A stretch of 64,000 nucleotides of DNA from Ruminococcaceae bacterium UBA6353 (lineage in GTDB: Bacteria > Bacillota > Clostridia > Oscillospirales > Acutalibacteraceae): positions 101,841 to 165,840 of the forward strand of contig DJRT01000002.1 of assembly GCA_002437905.1 (NCBI GenBank), in the 5' to 3' direction. Shown piece after piece: positions 25,566 to 34,965 of the stretch. Within the stretch, counting starts at the first letter, position 1. Every line of letters starts with the position of its first letter. Below the pieces are notes generated by a model. It was not told where the DNA came from, searched no databases, and saw only the letters and a list, made by a program, of their open reading frames with translations. The translations under genes were made by a program, and so were the position numbers.

Positions 25566-28500
25566 GTGAAGCGTACATACCGCAAGCTTTTATACCGGGC
25601 CGTGCAGCATTCGTTCAGCCGCTTCCTGGCCATATTTGCCATTGTGGCGCTCGGCACCGGCTTTTTGGCCGGCCTGATGGCCACCTCGCCGGATATGCGT
25701 CTGTCGGTGGATCACTACTACGATGAAAACGCCATGATGGACATACGCATCCTGTCCACCCTCGGCCTGACCGACGAGGATGTGCAAAGCGTCCGGCAAA
25801 CGGCCGGCGTTGCGCAGGTCATGCCCTCCCACACAGCGGATGCGCTGCTGCGTACGCCGCAGGCGGAGGAATTTACCGCACGCATCCACAGCCTGCCGGC
25901 CGATGGCGAGACCGCCCTTAACCAGGTGGTGCTAACCGAGGGGCGTATGCCCACCACGGCCGGCGAATGTTTGTTGCTGACCTCCGGCTACGGCACCTCC
26001 ACCGCCATTGGGGATGTGCTGACCTTTTCGCCGGAGGCGGAAAATCCGCTGACCACCGACCAGCTGACGGTGGTCGGCAAATGCGTCAGCGCCTATTATC
26101 TTTCCATCGAAAAAGAGAGTAGTGCCCTCGGCAGCGGGAAGATCGACCGCATCCTGTTCACGCCGGCAGCCGGCTTTGCCGCGGATATTTACAGTGAGCT
26201 GTTTGTCACCGTGGCCGGTGCTGCCGAGCTGGACGGCTTTTCCGATAAATACACGGCACTGGTCGATGATGTGCAGGAGACACTGAAAACAACCGGCCAA
26301 AGCTGCGCCGCGCGGCGCACCGCTGAGCTGCGCGCCGATGCCGAGCGGCAGATCAGCGAGGGGCAGGAAACATACGATACACAGGCACGGCAGGCCGCGG
26401 AGGAGCTGAGGCAGGCGCGGGAGCGCCTGACAGCCTCCCGGCAGCAGATTGCCGATAGCGAGGCACAGCTGGACACACAGCAGCAGGCGCTGGAGGCCGC
26501 CAAGACCCAGCTGACCAGCGGCCGGGCGGCACTGGAGGAGCAAAAAAGTGCCTTTGCCGCCGAAAAGGCCGCCGGTGAGCAAGCACTGCAGGAAAAGCAG
26601 GCTGCCCTGACGGCTCTGGCGCAGCAGCTTGCCGCCCTGCAGGCGGCCGGTGACCCCGCCGCCGCTGCCGTACAGGCGCAGTACACAGCCGCCGCCACCG
26701 CCCTGAAAGCCGCCGAGGCGGCCGCTGCCAAACAGCTGACCGAAGCACAGGCGGCCATCACCGCTGCCGAAACAGAGCTTTCTGCCGGCGAACAGCAGCA
26801 GAGTGCCGGCGCCGCCGCCCTGGAGCAGGGGCGCGCCCGGCTGGCCGAGGCCAAGAAAGCACTGGAAAGCGGCGAGGCGGATTATGCCGCCGCCGAAAAA
26901 GAGGCAGATACCCGGCTGACAGACGCCGCCGCCGAGCTGGCCGAGGCCAGAAAAGCGCTGGACGAGCTGCAGCCGGCCGAATGGTATGTGCTGGACCGCG
27001 GAGCAAATGTCGGCTTTGTCAGTTTTTCCGGCAATGCGGAGAAGGTGGAAGCCATCGCCAAGGTCTTTCCAATCTTCTTCTTCCTGGTCGCCGCGCTGGT
27101 CTGCCTGACCACCATGACCCGCATGGTGGAGGAAGAGCGCCTGCAGATTGGTACGCTGAAAGCACTGGGATACAGCAGCGGCACCATTGCCGCCAAGTAC
27201 CTGCTGTATGCGGCAGCGGCCACCCTGCTGGGCAGCCTGTTCGGCCTGTGCATCGGGCTGCGGGTCTTCCCCACCGTTATCTGGGGGGCATACGGCATCC
27301 TGTATACCCAGCCGCCGCTGTACACCCCATTCCGCTGGGAGTATGCCCTGCCGGCCTTTGCCGGCTGCCTTGCCTGCACCATGGGGGCCACCCTGTCCGC
27401 CTGTATCAGCACGCTGCGGGAGCAGACTGCCCGCCTGCTGCTGCCCCGTGCGCCGAAGGCCGGCAAGCGGGTGTTTTTGGAACACATCACACCGCTGTGG
27501 AAGCGGATGAAATTCACCCACAAGGTAACGGCGCGCAACCTGCTGCGCTATAAAAAGCGCTTCTGGATGACCGTGATCGGCGTGGCCGGCTGTACAGCCC
27601 TGCTGCTGACCGGCTTCGGTCTGCGGGATTCCATCAATCACATCGTCAGCAATCAATATGAGACGCTGGATCTGTACGATCTGACAATCACCCTGGAAAA
27701 CGACGCGGGTGACGAGGCTGCCGCACTGACGGCAGCCTATGCACCAACCGGTGCCCGGCAGGAAAGCGGCAAGATCGCCGCCGGTGGGAACGAACGCGAG
27801 GTGCTGCTCTTCGTACCCTCGCAGCCGGAGCAGATCGACCGCTACATCCGCCTGCAGGAGCGCAAAACGGGCACGCCGCAGCCGCTGACCGATGACGGCA
27901 TCCTGCTGACCGAAAAGCTGGCAAACCAGCTGGGGGTCAGGGCCGGCGACACCGTGACGCTGCGCAATGCCGATGACCGGACCGCCGAATGCACCGTCAC
28001 CGGTATAGTGGAAAACTACATCTACCACTACGCCTATATAACCCCAACCCTGTATGAGCAGACCTTTGGCAGTGCGCCGGAGGCAAACCGGCTGCTGTGC
28101 CGCACACAGCTGGATGCCGACGGCCGCGACGCCCTTGCCACACAGCTGCTGGCACTGGAGGATGTAGCCGGCGTCTCCTTCTCACAGGACATCATCAATA
28201 CATTCAATGATGTATTCAACAGCATCAACTACATTGTGCTGGTGCTGATCATCTGCGCAGCAGCGCTGGCCTTTGTGGTGCTGTACAATCTGACCAACAT
28301 CAACATTGCCGAAAGGCAAAAGGAGATCGCCACTATCAAGGTGCTGGGCTTCTGGGATAAAGAGGTTTATACCTATGTTTTCCGTGAGACGGCTATCCTA
28401 ACGCTGCTGGGCAGCCTGCTGGGACTGGTGATCGGCGTATTTCTGTGCCGGTATGTGGTCGCCACCGCTGAGGTGGACATCGTCATGTTCGGCCGGGATA

Positions 28501-28625
28501 TTTACGCCGCCAGCTACCTGTATGCGGCGGCGATCACCTGGCTGTTTGGTCTGCTGGTCAGCCTGGTCATGCGCCGGCGGCTGCGGAATATTGACATGGT
28601 GGAATCCATGAAGGCCGGCGAATAG
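25566..28625 (+). CDS. Large FtsX-type ABC permease with extracytoplasmic coiled coil
   Basis: The 1,019 residues comprise an N-terminal membrane segment (about 18-40) and a beta-rich extracytoplasmic domain. Next comes a long Ala/Glu/Gln-rich coiled coil (about 245-470), the first FtsX domain with three membrane segments (about 495-620), a second periphery domain (about 680-880) and the second FtsX domain (about 890-1010). The double-FtsX plan fits MacB-like exporters and mechanotransmitters rather than importers. It starts with GTG at 25566, one base after the ATPase stop. The substrate is unknown. Confidence 0.88.
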   Translation: MKRTYRKLLYRAVQHSFSRFLAIFAIVALGTGFLAGLMATSPDMRLSVDHYYDENAMMDIRILSTLGLTDEDVQSVRQTAGVAQVMPSHTADALLRTPQAEEFTARIHSLPADGETALNQVVLTEGRMPTTAGECLLLTSGYGTSTAIGDVLTFSPEAENPLTTDQLTVVGKCVSAYYLSIEKESSALGSGKIDRILFTPAAGFAADIYSELFVTVAGAAELDGFSDKYTALVDDVQETLKTTGQSCAARRTAELRADAERQISEGQETYDTQARQAAEELRQARERLTASRQQIADSEAQLDTQQQALEAAKTQLTSGRAALEEQKSAFAAEKAAGEQALQEKQAALTALAQQLAALQAAGDPAAAAVQAQYTAAATALKAAEAAAAKQLTEAQAAITAAETELSAGEQQQSAGAAALEQGRARLAEAKKALESGEADYAAAEKEADTRLTDAAAELAEARKALDELQPAEWYVLDRGANVGFVSFSGNAEKVEAIAKVFPIFFFLVAALVCLTTMTRMVEEERLQIGTLKALGYSSGTIAAKYLLYAAAATLLGSLFGLCIGLRVFPTVIWGAYGILYTQPPLYTPFRWEYALPAFAGCLACTMGATLSACISTLREQTARLLLPRAPKAGKRVFLEHITPLWKRMKFTHKVTARNLLRYKKRFWMTVIGVAGCTALLLTGFGLRDSINHIVSNQYETLDLYDLTITLENDAGDEAAALTAAYAPTGARQESGKIAAGGNEREVLLFVPSQPEQIDRYIRLQERKTGTPQPLTDDGILLTEKLANQLGVRAGDTVTLRNADDRTAECTVTGIVENYIYHYAYITPTLYEQTFGSAPEANRLLCRTQLDADGRDALATQLLALEDVAGVSFSQDIINTFNDVFNSINYIVLVLIICAAALAFVVLYNLTNINIAERQKEIATIKVLGFWDKEVYTYVFRETAILTLLGSLLGLVIGVFLCRYVVATAEVDIVMFGRDIYAASYLYAAAITWLFGLLVSLVMRRRLRNIDMVESMKAGE

Positions 28626-28664
28626 TGCGTAGAATGGCCATTATCCAGGTCTCCTGTTCCAAAA

Positions 28665-28705
28665 AAAGCCGCCGGGCGATACTGTGTGTATCGCCCGGCG
28701 GCTTT
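28665..28705. terminator. Bidirectional terminator after the ABC permease
   Basis: A perfect 18-bp stem (AAAGCCGCCGGGCGATAC and its complement) with a five-base loop and flanking A and T runs separates two convergent units. Confidence 0.9.
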
Positions 28706-28716
28706 CTCATCCGAAG

Positions 28717-28965
28717 TCACCGGTCATCTTTGCGGCGCAGGCGGTTTTGGAGTGCCAGCACGCGGGCACGGCGCTCCTGCTCAGCCACCGCATCGCGCTC
28801 ATAGCCTCCCTGCGCCGTACGGCACAGGAGCATCCCCTCGGCCGTGCCGGCCGGCAGTGAAGCCAGCGGCACCGGCAGGCTGCTGCCGTCGGCATCAGCG
28901 ATCAGCACAGCCACAGCCCCCTCAATACGGTCCACGCTGTACCTTACACACGCTTGCTCCGCCAT
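28717..28965 (-). CDS. DUF3006 family protein
   Basis: The 82-residue protein begins with a short beta-rich DUF3006 core (YSVDRIEGAVAVLIADADGS) and ends with a basic, helical tail. DUF3006 genes commonly sit next to ComEC-like metallo-hydrolases, as here, where the start lies three bases after that gene. The function is unknown; it may be an accessory factor of the hydrolase. Confidence 0.75.
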   Translation of the reverse strand: MAEQACVRYSVDRIEGAVAVLIADADGSSLPVPLASLPAGTAEGMLLCRTAQGGYERDAVAEQERRARVLALQNRLRRKDDR

Positions 28966-28968
28966 CCG

Positions 28969-29931
28969 TCAGCCTTCCTTTCCGCCATCAAGGTTCTTTT
29001 CACATTGCAGCTTTACCGTCTGCCCATCCGAGGTAAACAGCATATTTCCCCGCAGGTCGCTGCGGCAGATGGCAATATCCAGTGCCACCAGGCGTTCCAG
29101 CGTTTCCGCATGCGGGTGGCCGTAGCTGTTGCTCTCGCCACAGGTGATCACAGCATAGGTGGGCGCCACCTGCTGCAGAAACGCCTCGCAGGAAGCGGTC
29201 TTGCTGCCATGGTGCCCCAGCTTCAGCACATCTGCCTGCACCGGGTACCCCGCTACCAGAATAGCCTTTTCCACCGAGGCCTCCGCATCACCCATAAAGA
29301 GAAAATGGTTCCTGCCAAAAGTCAGATAAGTCACCACAGAAAGGTTGTTATATTCCTCTGTCTCCTCCAGCGGCGCCAGTATCTCCAGCTGCGCCGTACC
29401 GAGCTGCACAGTCATACCCGGCTCTGCCTCGGTAACCGGAACCGCCTTTTCCTCCAGCTTTTCCAGCATAGCCAGGTAGGTAGCGGTGGTGGGGGTGGCG
29501 CTTTCCGGTGGGAAGGACATCAGCATCCGGCCAACCGGCAGGTTTTCCAATATTTTAGCCATGCCGCCGATGTGATCAGCATGCGGGTGCGTGGCAATGA
29601 CCAAATCCAGCTTCTTCACACCGTGCTGATTGAGGTATTGCAGGATTCGGTCGCCGTCTCCCCGCTCACCGGCATCAATCAGCAGAGTAGCTTCCCCCTG
29701 CCGCACCAGGATGCAGTCGGCATTGCCGACATCCAGTATATGAACCTCCAGCGCTCCCTCGGCGGTGGTCTGTGCCGGCGCCAAACCGGCGCCGACAAAC
29801 AGATCGTCCCACGATGGAATGTGCAGCCCCGGAAAAGCCTCCCCAAGCTGTATCACCAGGGCAAAGGCCAGCACCAGCACCGCCGCAACCGATGCCAGCC
29901 GCTTCTGCCAGCGCTTGAGCTGTTTTCTCAT
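28969..29931 (-). CDS. ComEC-like metallo-beta-lactamase-fold hydrolase, membrane-anchored
   Basis: The 320-residue protein has one N-terminal membrane anchor (about 13-32) and an extracytoplasmic metallo-beta-lactamase fold. It shows HILDVGNADCILVRQ near 67, metal site THPHADHIGG near 117, FMGDAE near 217 and LGHHGSKTA near 238, the pattern of the ComEC C-terminal domain. It is probably a secreted nuclease or phosphodiesterase for DNA or nucleotides; it is not a full ComEC because the membrane channel is missing. The ATG at 29931 overlaps the ftsK stop (ATGA). Confidence 0.87.
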   Translation of the reverse strand: MRKQLKRWQKRLASVAAVLVLAFALVIQLGEAFPGLHIPSWDDLFVGAGLAPAQTTAEGALEVHILDVGNADCILVRQGEATLLIDAGERGDGDRILQYLNQHGVKKLDLVIATHPHADHIGGMAKILENLPVGRMLMSFPPESATPTTATYLAMLEKLEEKAVPVTEAEPGMTVQLGTAQLEILAPLEETEEYNNLSVVTYLTFGRNHFLFMGDAEASVEKAILVAGYPVQADVLKLGHHGSKTASCEAFLQQVAPTYAVITCGESNSYGHPHAETLERLVALDIAICRSDLRGNMLFTSDGQTVKLQCEKNLDGGKEG

Positions 29932-32360
29932 GGCTCGGCCGGCTCCTCCCGGTTCATATTCATCTCGATCCACTGCTGCCGGTTGATCAGCACCTTGCGC
30001 GGCTTGCTGCCCTCACTGGGGCCGATGATGCCGCGCTGCTCCATCTGATCAATGATCCGGCCGGCGCGGGCATAACCAAAGCGCATTTTCCGCTGCAGCA
30101 TGGAGGTCGATATCTGCCCGGCGTCCACCGCGATTTCGATCGCCTGCGAAAGCGCCTCGTCCGTCTCGTCATCTTCCTCACCGGCATCCGCCGAAGCAGC
30201 AGCACGGCCGGTGGCGGCGGCCTGTTTGTCGATCTCGTCAATAATGGACTGGTCATATTCCTGCGGTTTCTCCGCATTTTTCAGGAAGTCGATCACACGC
30301 TCGATCTCCTGATTGGTGACAAAGCAGCCCTGCACACGCCGGGGCTTGGACTGTCCCACCGGCATGAACAGCATATCGCCATAGCCCAGCAGGCGCTCCG
30401 CGCCGCCGGCATCCAGAATAGTGCGGCTATCCACGGCGCTGGCTACGGTCAGCGCCAGCCGGCTGGGGATATTGGCCTTGATCAGGCCGGTGATGACATC
30501 CACCGAGGGACGCTGGGTGGCAATCACCATATGCATACCGGCGGCACGCGCCATCTGCGCCAGACGGCAGATGGAGTCCTCCACCTCATTGGCGGCAGCC
30601 ATCATCAGATCCGCCAGCTCATCAATGACGATCAGGATCAGCGGCAGGGGCTTGAATTCCCCTTTGCTGCGGGCCAGTTCATTGTAGCCGCCGATATCCC
30701 GCACATTTGTCTCCGCAAACATCTGGTAGCGCTTGAGCATCTCATTGACCGCCCAGCTCAGTGCGCCGGCCGCTTTACGCGGATCGGTCACCACCGGCAC
30801 CAGCAGATGCGGCACGCCGTTGTAGACGCCAAATTCCACCTTCTTGGGGTCAATAAGGATCATTTTCACCTCATCCGGCGAGGCGCGGAAAAGCACCGAC
30901 TGAATCATGGAATTGGTGCACACCGACTTACCGGAACCGGTCGTGCCGGCAATCAGCAGGTGCGGCATCTTGGCCAGATCCGCCAGCACAGCATTTCCTT
31001 CAATATCCTGCCCCAGAGCGACCGTCAGCTTTCCCTTTGCGCCGCGGAATTCTGCTGTATCCAGCAGGCTGCGCAGACATACGGTGCGGCGCGTCTTGTT
31101 TGGCACTTCAATGCCCACCGCCGCCTTATTGGGGATCGGTGCCTCGATCCGCACGCCGGTGGTGGCCAGCCGCAGAGAAATATCATCCGCCAGCCCGGTG
31201 ATCCGGCTGATCTTGACGCCGGCGCTTGGCTCCAGCTCATAGCGGGTCACCGCCGGGCCGCTGGTAATGTCGCACAGCCGCGTGCTGATACCAAAATCCT
31301 TGAGCGTATTCACCAGAAGCTGTCCATTGGCACGCTGCTCCGCCTCTGCCTCACGGGTAAGCGCAGCGGCGGCGGCACTATCCTCCAGCAGCGACAGCGG
31401 CGGAAAGCGGTATACCGTTTCATCCTGTTCGGCCTGCCGCGCCGCTGCCTCGATCTCCGCCTGCTGGCCCGCCATAACCGCCGCCTTTTCCGCCGGATCC
31501 TCCTGCGGAGCAGGCACCGGCGTCTCCTGCATGGCCGCTGCGGCCTTCTCCAGCGCCTCCAGCTTTTCCGTTTCTGCCGGCACGACCGGCGCCGGTGCCG
31601 GGAAAGCCACAGCCGGTGCTTCCTCCTGCACCGGCTCCTCTGCCGCCTCTGCCGCACGGCGTGTGCGCCGGCGGCTTTCCTTGTCCTGACGCGCGTAGCC
31701 GTCCCCCATATCAATATCAATGCGGCTGCGCCGGGCCTCCTCCTGGCGCTCTGCCGTGTGGGCAATTGCCTGTTCAATGCTCTCCTTGGTCTTGTCCACC
31801 GGCTTGCGCATCACCCGCAGCACCGCGGCGATGGTGGTACCGGTAACCAGCATAAAGAACACCACCATCAGCAGGATAATGATGATCTTCGCCCCGGTAT
31901 CGCCGAAAAGGCGCTCCATCGGATAGCCGAGCAAAACGCCCAGTACGCCGCCGCCACGGTGGGTAGACCCCTGGCGGTACGCCTCAGCCATTGCCGGAAA
32001 ATAGGCATATTCGTGCGCATCCGCCGTGAAGGTGTACACCACACTGTTCAGCATCACCACAAAGGCGGAGCTTTCCCACACGCGTGCACCGATGCTGCCG
32101 GTGCCCTTCTCCAGCGCCAGGATCAGCGCCACAAAGGCCAGCACCAGCGGCAGGATATAGGCACTGAAGCTGAACAGACCCAGCAGCACATTATGTAGCC
32201 ATGTCCACACATTTTCGCCGGGGATGACCGCCAGGCAAAACAGCAGCACCGCCACAGCCAGCAGGACGACTGCCTGCATCTGCCGCCGGGCGCTCTGCTG
32301 TGCCGCCGTCTGCCGCGCAGAGCTCCGTCCTGTGTTTTTCCTTGTCCTTTTTGCTGCCAT
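29928..32360 (-). CDS. ftsK: DNA translocase FtsK/SpoIIIE
   Basis: This membrane-anchored DNA pump clears or segregates chromosomes at the division or sporulation septum. The 810 residues comprise four membrane segments (about 25-165), a Pro/Ala/Glu-rich linker (about 190-300), and the motor with P-loop GTTGSGKS near 472 and Walker B VIDELADLMM near 578. A C-terminal winged-helix gamma domain (from about 740) reads KOPS/SRS-type sequences. The ATG at 32360 has AAGGAG upstream. It follows tepA, as spoIIIE does in B. subtilis. Confidence 0.95.
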   Translation of the reverse strand: MAAKRTRKNTGRSSARQTAAQQSARRQMQAVVLLAVAVLLFCLAVIPGENVWTWLHNVLLGLFSFSAYILPLVLAFVALILALEKGTGSIGARVWESSAFVVMLNSVVYTFTADAHEYAYFPAMAEAYRQGSTHRGGGVLGVLLGYPMERLFGDTGAKIIIILLMVVFFMLVTGTTIAAVLRVMRKPVDKTKESIEQAIAHTAERQEEARRSRIDIDMGDGYARQDKESRRRTRRAAEAAEEPVQEEAPAVAFPAPAPVVPAETEKLEALEKAAAAMQETPVPAPQEDPAEKAAVMAGQQAEIEAAARQAEQDETVYRFPPLSLLEDSAAAAALTREAEAEQRANGQLLVNTLKDFGISTRLCDITSGPAVTRYELEPSAGVKISRITGLADDISLRLATTGVRIEAPIPNKAAVGIEVPNKTRRTVCLRSLLDTAEFRGAKGKLTVALGQDIEGNAVLADLAKMPHLLIAGTTGSGKSVCTNSMIQSVLFRASPDEVKMILIDPKKVEFGVYNGVPHLLVPVVTDPRKAAGALSWAVNEMLKRYQMFAETNVRDIGGYNELARSKGEFKPLPLILIVIDELADLMMAAANEVEDSICRLAQMARAAGMHMVIATQRPSVDVITGLIKANIPSRLALTVASAVDSRTILDAGGAERLLGYGDMLFMPVGQSKPRRVQGCFVTNQEIERVIDFLKNAEKPQEYDQSIIDEIDKQAAATGRAAASADAGEEDDETDEALSQAIEIAVDAGQISTSMLQRKMRFGYARAGRIIDQMEQRGIIGPSEGSKPRKVLINRQQWIEMNMNREEPAEP

Positions 32361-32380
32361 GCTGCTGTTCTCCTTCTGCT

Positions 32381-32408
32381 GTCTGTGCGGCATGCCGGCC
32401 GCACAGAC
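32381..32408 (-). other. Hairpin in the tepA-ftsK gap
   Basis: A perfect 10-bp stem (GTCTGTGCGG and its complement) with an 8-base loop lies between the tepA stop and the ftsK ribosome binding site. There is no T tract, so it is not a terminator; it may affect ftsK translation or mRNA stability. Confidence 0.4.
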
Positions 32409-32428
32409 GCTATGTATTTGCCGGCGTG

Positions 32429-33160
32429 TCACTGTCCGCCGGCCTTGGTTTCTTCGATCAGGTGGTACAGGGCTGCCACGGCATCCCGCAGGCAGCCCAG
32501 GCGGTCGATCAGCCCCTCCTGCACAGCCTCTTCGCCATCCAGCACGCTGCCCACATCCGTGGCCAGCTCACCGGTGTTCATACACAGCTGCGCAAAGCGC
32601 TCCTGCGTCATGCGGGAATGTGCGCACACAAAGCTGATGATCCGCTCCTGCATCCGCTGGAAATGGGCAAAGGCCTGCGGCACACCCAGCACCAGCCCAT
32701 TGATGCGCACCGGGTGAATCGTCATGGTGGCCGAGGGCGCAATAAATGACTGCTGCGCTGCCACAGCCAGCGGCACACCGATGGAATGGCCGCCGCCCAG
32801 CACCAGCGAAACCGTCGGCTTTTTCATCCCGGCGATCAACTCCGCCAAAGCCAGACCGGCCTCCACATCTCCGCCCACCGTGTTCAGCAGCACCAGCAGA
32901 CCTTCGATCTCCGTGCTTTCATCCACCGCTACCAGCTGCGGGATCATGTGCTCGTATTTGGTTGCCTTGGTCTCGCTTGGCAGCGCGTAGTGCCCTTCGA
33001 TCTGCCCGACAATGGTCATGCAGTGGATGCAATGGCGCCCGTTATTGGTGGTTACCGAGCCGCTGTCCTCCACCATCTGCAGCCGGTGCTGCAGGCGTTC
33101 ACTCTCTGTTTCTTCCTCCGGCTTCTTTTCCGGGTCCTTTTCGGTCGTTTTTTCCGACAT
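32429..33160 (-). CDS. tepA: ClpP-like protease TepA (translocation-enhancing protein)
   Basis: TepA is a ClpP/crotonase-fold cytoplasmic serine protease linked in Bacillus to processing of exported proteins or signal peptides. The 243 residues have a charged Lys/Glu-rich N-terminal tail (about 1-30). The protease fold follows, with NTVGGDVEAGLALAE near 100, the nucleophile serine in GGGHSIGVPLA near 131 and the histidine in TIHPVRING near 157. The ATG at 33160 has GAGGAG ten bases upstream. It leads into ftsK. The promoter is at 33316-33344. Confidence 0.9.
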   Translation of the reverse strand: MSEKTTEKDPEKKPEEETESERLQHRLQMVEDSGSVTTNNGRHCIHCMTIVGQIEGHYALPSETKATKYEHMIPQLVAVDESTEIEGLLVLLNTVGGDVEAGLALAELIAGMKKPTVSLVLGGGHSIGVPLAVAAQQSFIAPSATMTIHPVRINGLVLGVPQAFAHFQRMQERIISFVCAHSRMTQERFAQLCMNTGELATDVGSVLDGEEAVQEGLIDRLGCLRDAVAALYHLIEETKAGGQ

Positions 33161-33315
33161 AAGCTCATCGCTCCTCCCGCCATAGCCGCACACACTTGTG
33201 CGTCCTGGATAGTTTGCCGGAAAAGGGGCGGAAATATGCGAAAAAATCAGTCATGCATCTGTTATGTCTTTTCCCTTTACACGCAAAAGTGCCAAAGGAA
33301 CGGACACCACAGGTC

Positions 33316-33344
33316 ATTTTATACCACACCGGGGAAAAATGCAA
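33316..33344 (-). promoter_or_regulatory. Promoter of tepA-ftsK
   Basis: The minus strand reads TTGCAT, 17 bp, TAAAAT, about 155 bases before the tepA start. The long leader (33161-33315) shows no clear structure to me. Confidence 0.7.
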
Positions 33345-33381
33345 GCGAAAAAGCGGTGATCAGCTGCCGGAAACACCGTGC

Positions 33382-33645
33382 TTACAGCCAGTTCGGCCTC
33401 TCATCATCCGGCTCATTGTCCTTTTTCTCCTCTTTGGTCGGCAAAGGATCACCGATGGATACGCCGGCGCACAGCCCAAGCGATATGCCAATCGGGATAC
33501 CGACGGCCAGACCCGACAAGCCGAGCAGCCGATAGAAAATGAGCGAAAATACCAGCCCCAGACCGAAGCCAAAGCCGAGCCCCGCCTTGACACTGCGCCG
33601 GATCTTAAAGGGTTTCTTCTTTCCGTTTTCCTGTTTTTTTGCCAT
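33382..33645 (-). CDS. Small two-segment membrane protein, glycine-zipper type
   Basis: The 87-residue protein has a basic N-terminus (MAKKQENGKKKPFKIRRSVK), two hydrophobic segments rich in Gly-x-Gly repeats (about 20-62) and a charged C-terminus (KEEKKDNEPDDERPNWL). I do not recognise a named family. The ATG at 33645 follows GAGGCTTGG; nine more codons upstream are possible. It is the last gene of the mtaB-LCP-transglutaminase series. Confidence 0.65.
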   Translation of the reverse strand: MAKKQENGKKKPFKIRRSVKAGLGFGFGLGLVFSLIFYRLLGLSGLAVGIPIGISLGLCAGVSIGDPLPTKEEKKDNEPDDERPNWL

Positions 33646-33729
33646 TTTTCCAAGCCTCGCATTTCTTTGCAAAATTTATCTATCCGATCGGGGCGGCCGC
33701 TTTGGCTATACGCTGTACGGCTTTTCCGA

Positions 33730-34950
33730 TCATTTTTTATACAGTGCCAGAATATATTCCTGCGGCTCCCCCAGCAGCACATAGTTTTGCATTACCTGTC
33801 CGCTGTCTACCAGATAGGCGTTCACCATCTGCCGGGTCAGCATCTCATTCTTCAGAAACAGCAGGGCGCTGTCAAATTTATCCGGTGCCAGCCGCAGCTC
33901 CGCCGTCTCATTGCCGGCCTTTATCCGCTCGGCGATCGCCTGCGCGATTGTTTGCCGGCTATAGGTATCCAGCGCCATGCCGGTACGCACAAAATAATCG
34001 TCCTGTGTAGAGGCACAGGTATCAATGCCCGCCTGTCCCTCGTCCACCGTATGCGAAAGCAGCAGCTGTGCGGTCGTCATATTGAAGTAATTGTGCCGCA
34101 GGCGCTGCTCACTGCCGTCCCAGGTCACATCCAGGTGATAATTGTGCCCGTTCACCGTCACCATGTTCCACATATGGGCCTCGCCATTATACGCAGAGGC
34201 GCCGGTGACCAGGGTGCAGTCCATCCCCGCCCGCCGCAGCAGAAGCTGCATCGCACGGGAATAGCCCTCGCACACGGCCTGCCCCTCCACCAGCGCACCG
34301 TAGGCGGTATACGCATTCGGATAGGCACTGTACCCCGTCTGCGCCGCCGGCGTATGGTATGTGCAGTGGGTAGCCAGGCGGTCATGCAGGTACAGCTCCG
34401 CAGCAAACTGGTCGGTATCATGCGGCGCCTCCGCCAGCCAGGCCTGTACAGTTGTTTCCAGCTCTGCAGCCGCCGCCGCGCGGGAGGAAGCATCCATGGT
34501 ATAAAGCAGATCTATATGGGTGTAGCGCGTCTCCTCGCCTACACGGTAGCCCTCCAGGGAAAATACGCTGCTGATATAGAAGAACTGTGGATTATCGTGG
34601 AAAAAGGCATCATATAGCCTTTGCGCCTCCTCCTTGGAGGACAGGGCACAGGGCAGTGCCACCCGCAGCCCTGCCTGCTTCTGCGTTTGCCCGTCGGTTT
34701 CCAGCTCGATCTCTTCCTCCTGGTCGTTCCGCTCGGTCAGCGCCGTATACAGCGCGCCGTAGTCCGTGCGCAGCCGCTCCTCAAGATAGCGATAGCACCA
34801 GCTTTGCTCAAACTGCTCCCGGTAGGCCATCGGATCTGCCGCCGCCGGCAGGCTGCTCTGCGGCAGCGGGTCCGCCGGCTGTGCAACGCAGCCGGTGCAC
34901 AGGAACAATGCTGCCGTCAATCCGACAAAAGCACGCAGAGGATGGCGCAT
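33730..34950 (-). CDS. Lipoprotein with transglutaminase-like cysteine peptidase domain
   Basis: The 406-residue protein starts with a lipobox (LTAALFLCTGC, lipidated cysteine about 21), so it is anchored outside the membrane. A long helical region is followed by a transglutaminase-like core (about 195-320) with the triad cysteine in AVCEGYS (about 226), histidine in HMWN (about 258) and aspartate in HLDVTWD (about 275). All three are present, so it should be an active peptidase or cross-linking enzyme for cell wall peptides or proteins. AAGGGAG precedes the ATG; it starts 15 bases after the LCP-like gene. Confidence 0.85.
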   Translation of the reverse strand: MRHPLRAFVGLTAALFLCTGCVAQPADPLPQSSLPAAADPMAYREQFEQSWCYRYLEERLRTDYGALYTALTERNDQEEEIELETDGQTQKQAGLRVALPCALSSKEEAQRLYDAFFHDNPQFFYISSVFSLEGYRVGEETRYTHIDLLYTMDASSRAAAAAELETTVQAWLAEAPHDTDQFAAELYLHDRLATHCTYHTPAAQTGYSAYPNAYTAYGALVEGQAVCEGYSRAMQLLLRRAGMDCTLVTGASAYNGEAHMWNMVTVNGHNYHLDVTWDGSEQRLRHNYFNMTTAQLLLSHTVDEGQAGIDTCASTQDDYFVRTGMALDTYSRQTIAQAIAERIKAGNETAELRLAPDKFDSALLFLKNEMLTRQMVNAYLVDSGQVMQNYVLLGEPQEYILALYKK

Positions 34951-34965
34951 GGAGAGTCTCCCTTC

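Noticed and set aside
25932..28028. 698-residue open frame antisense to the ABC permease
   Set aside because: It is a by-product of the GC-rich codon pattern of the permease gene; it has no ribosome binding site, promoter or recognisable domain and is Gln/Gly/His-rich nonsense.
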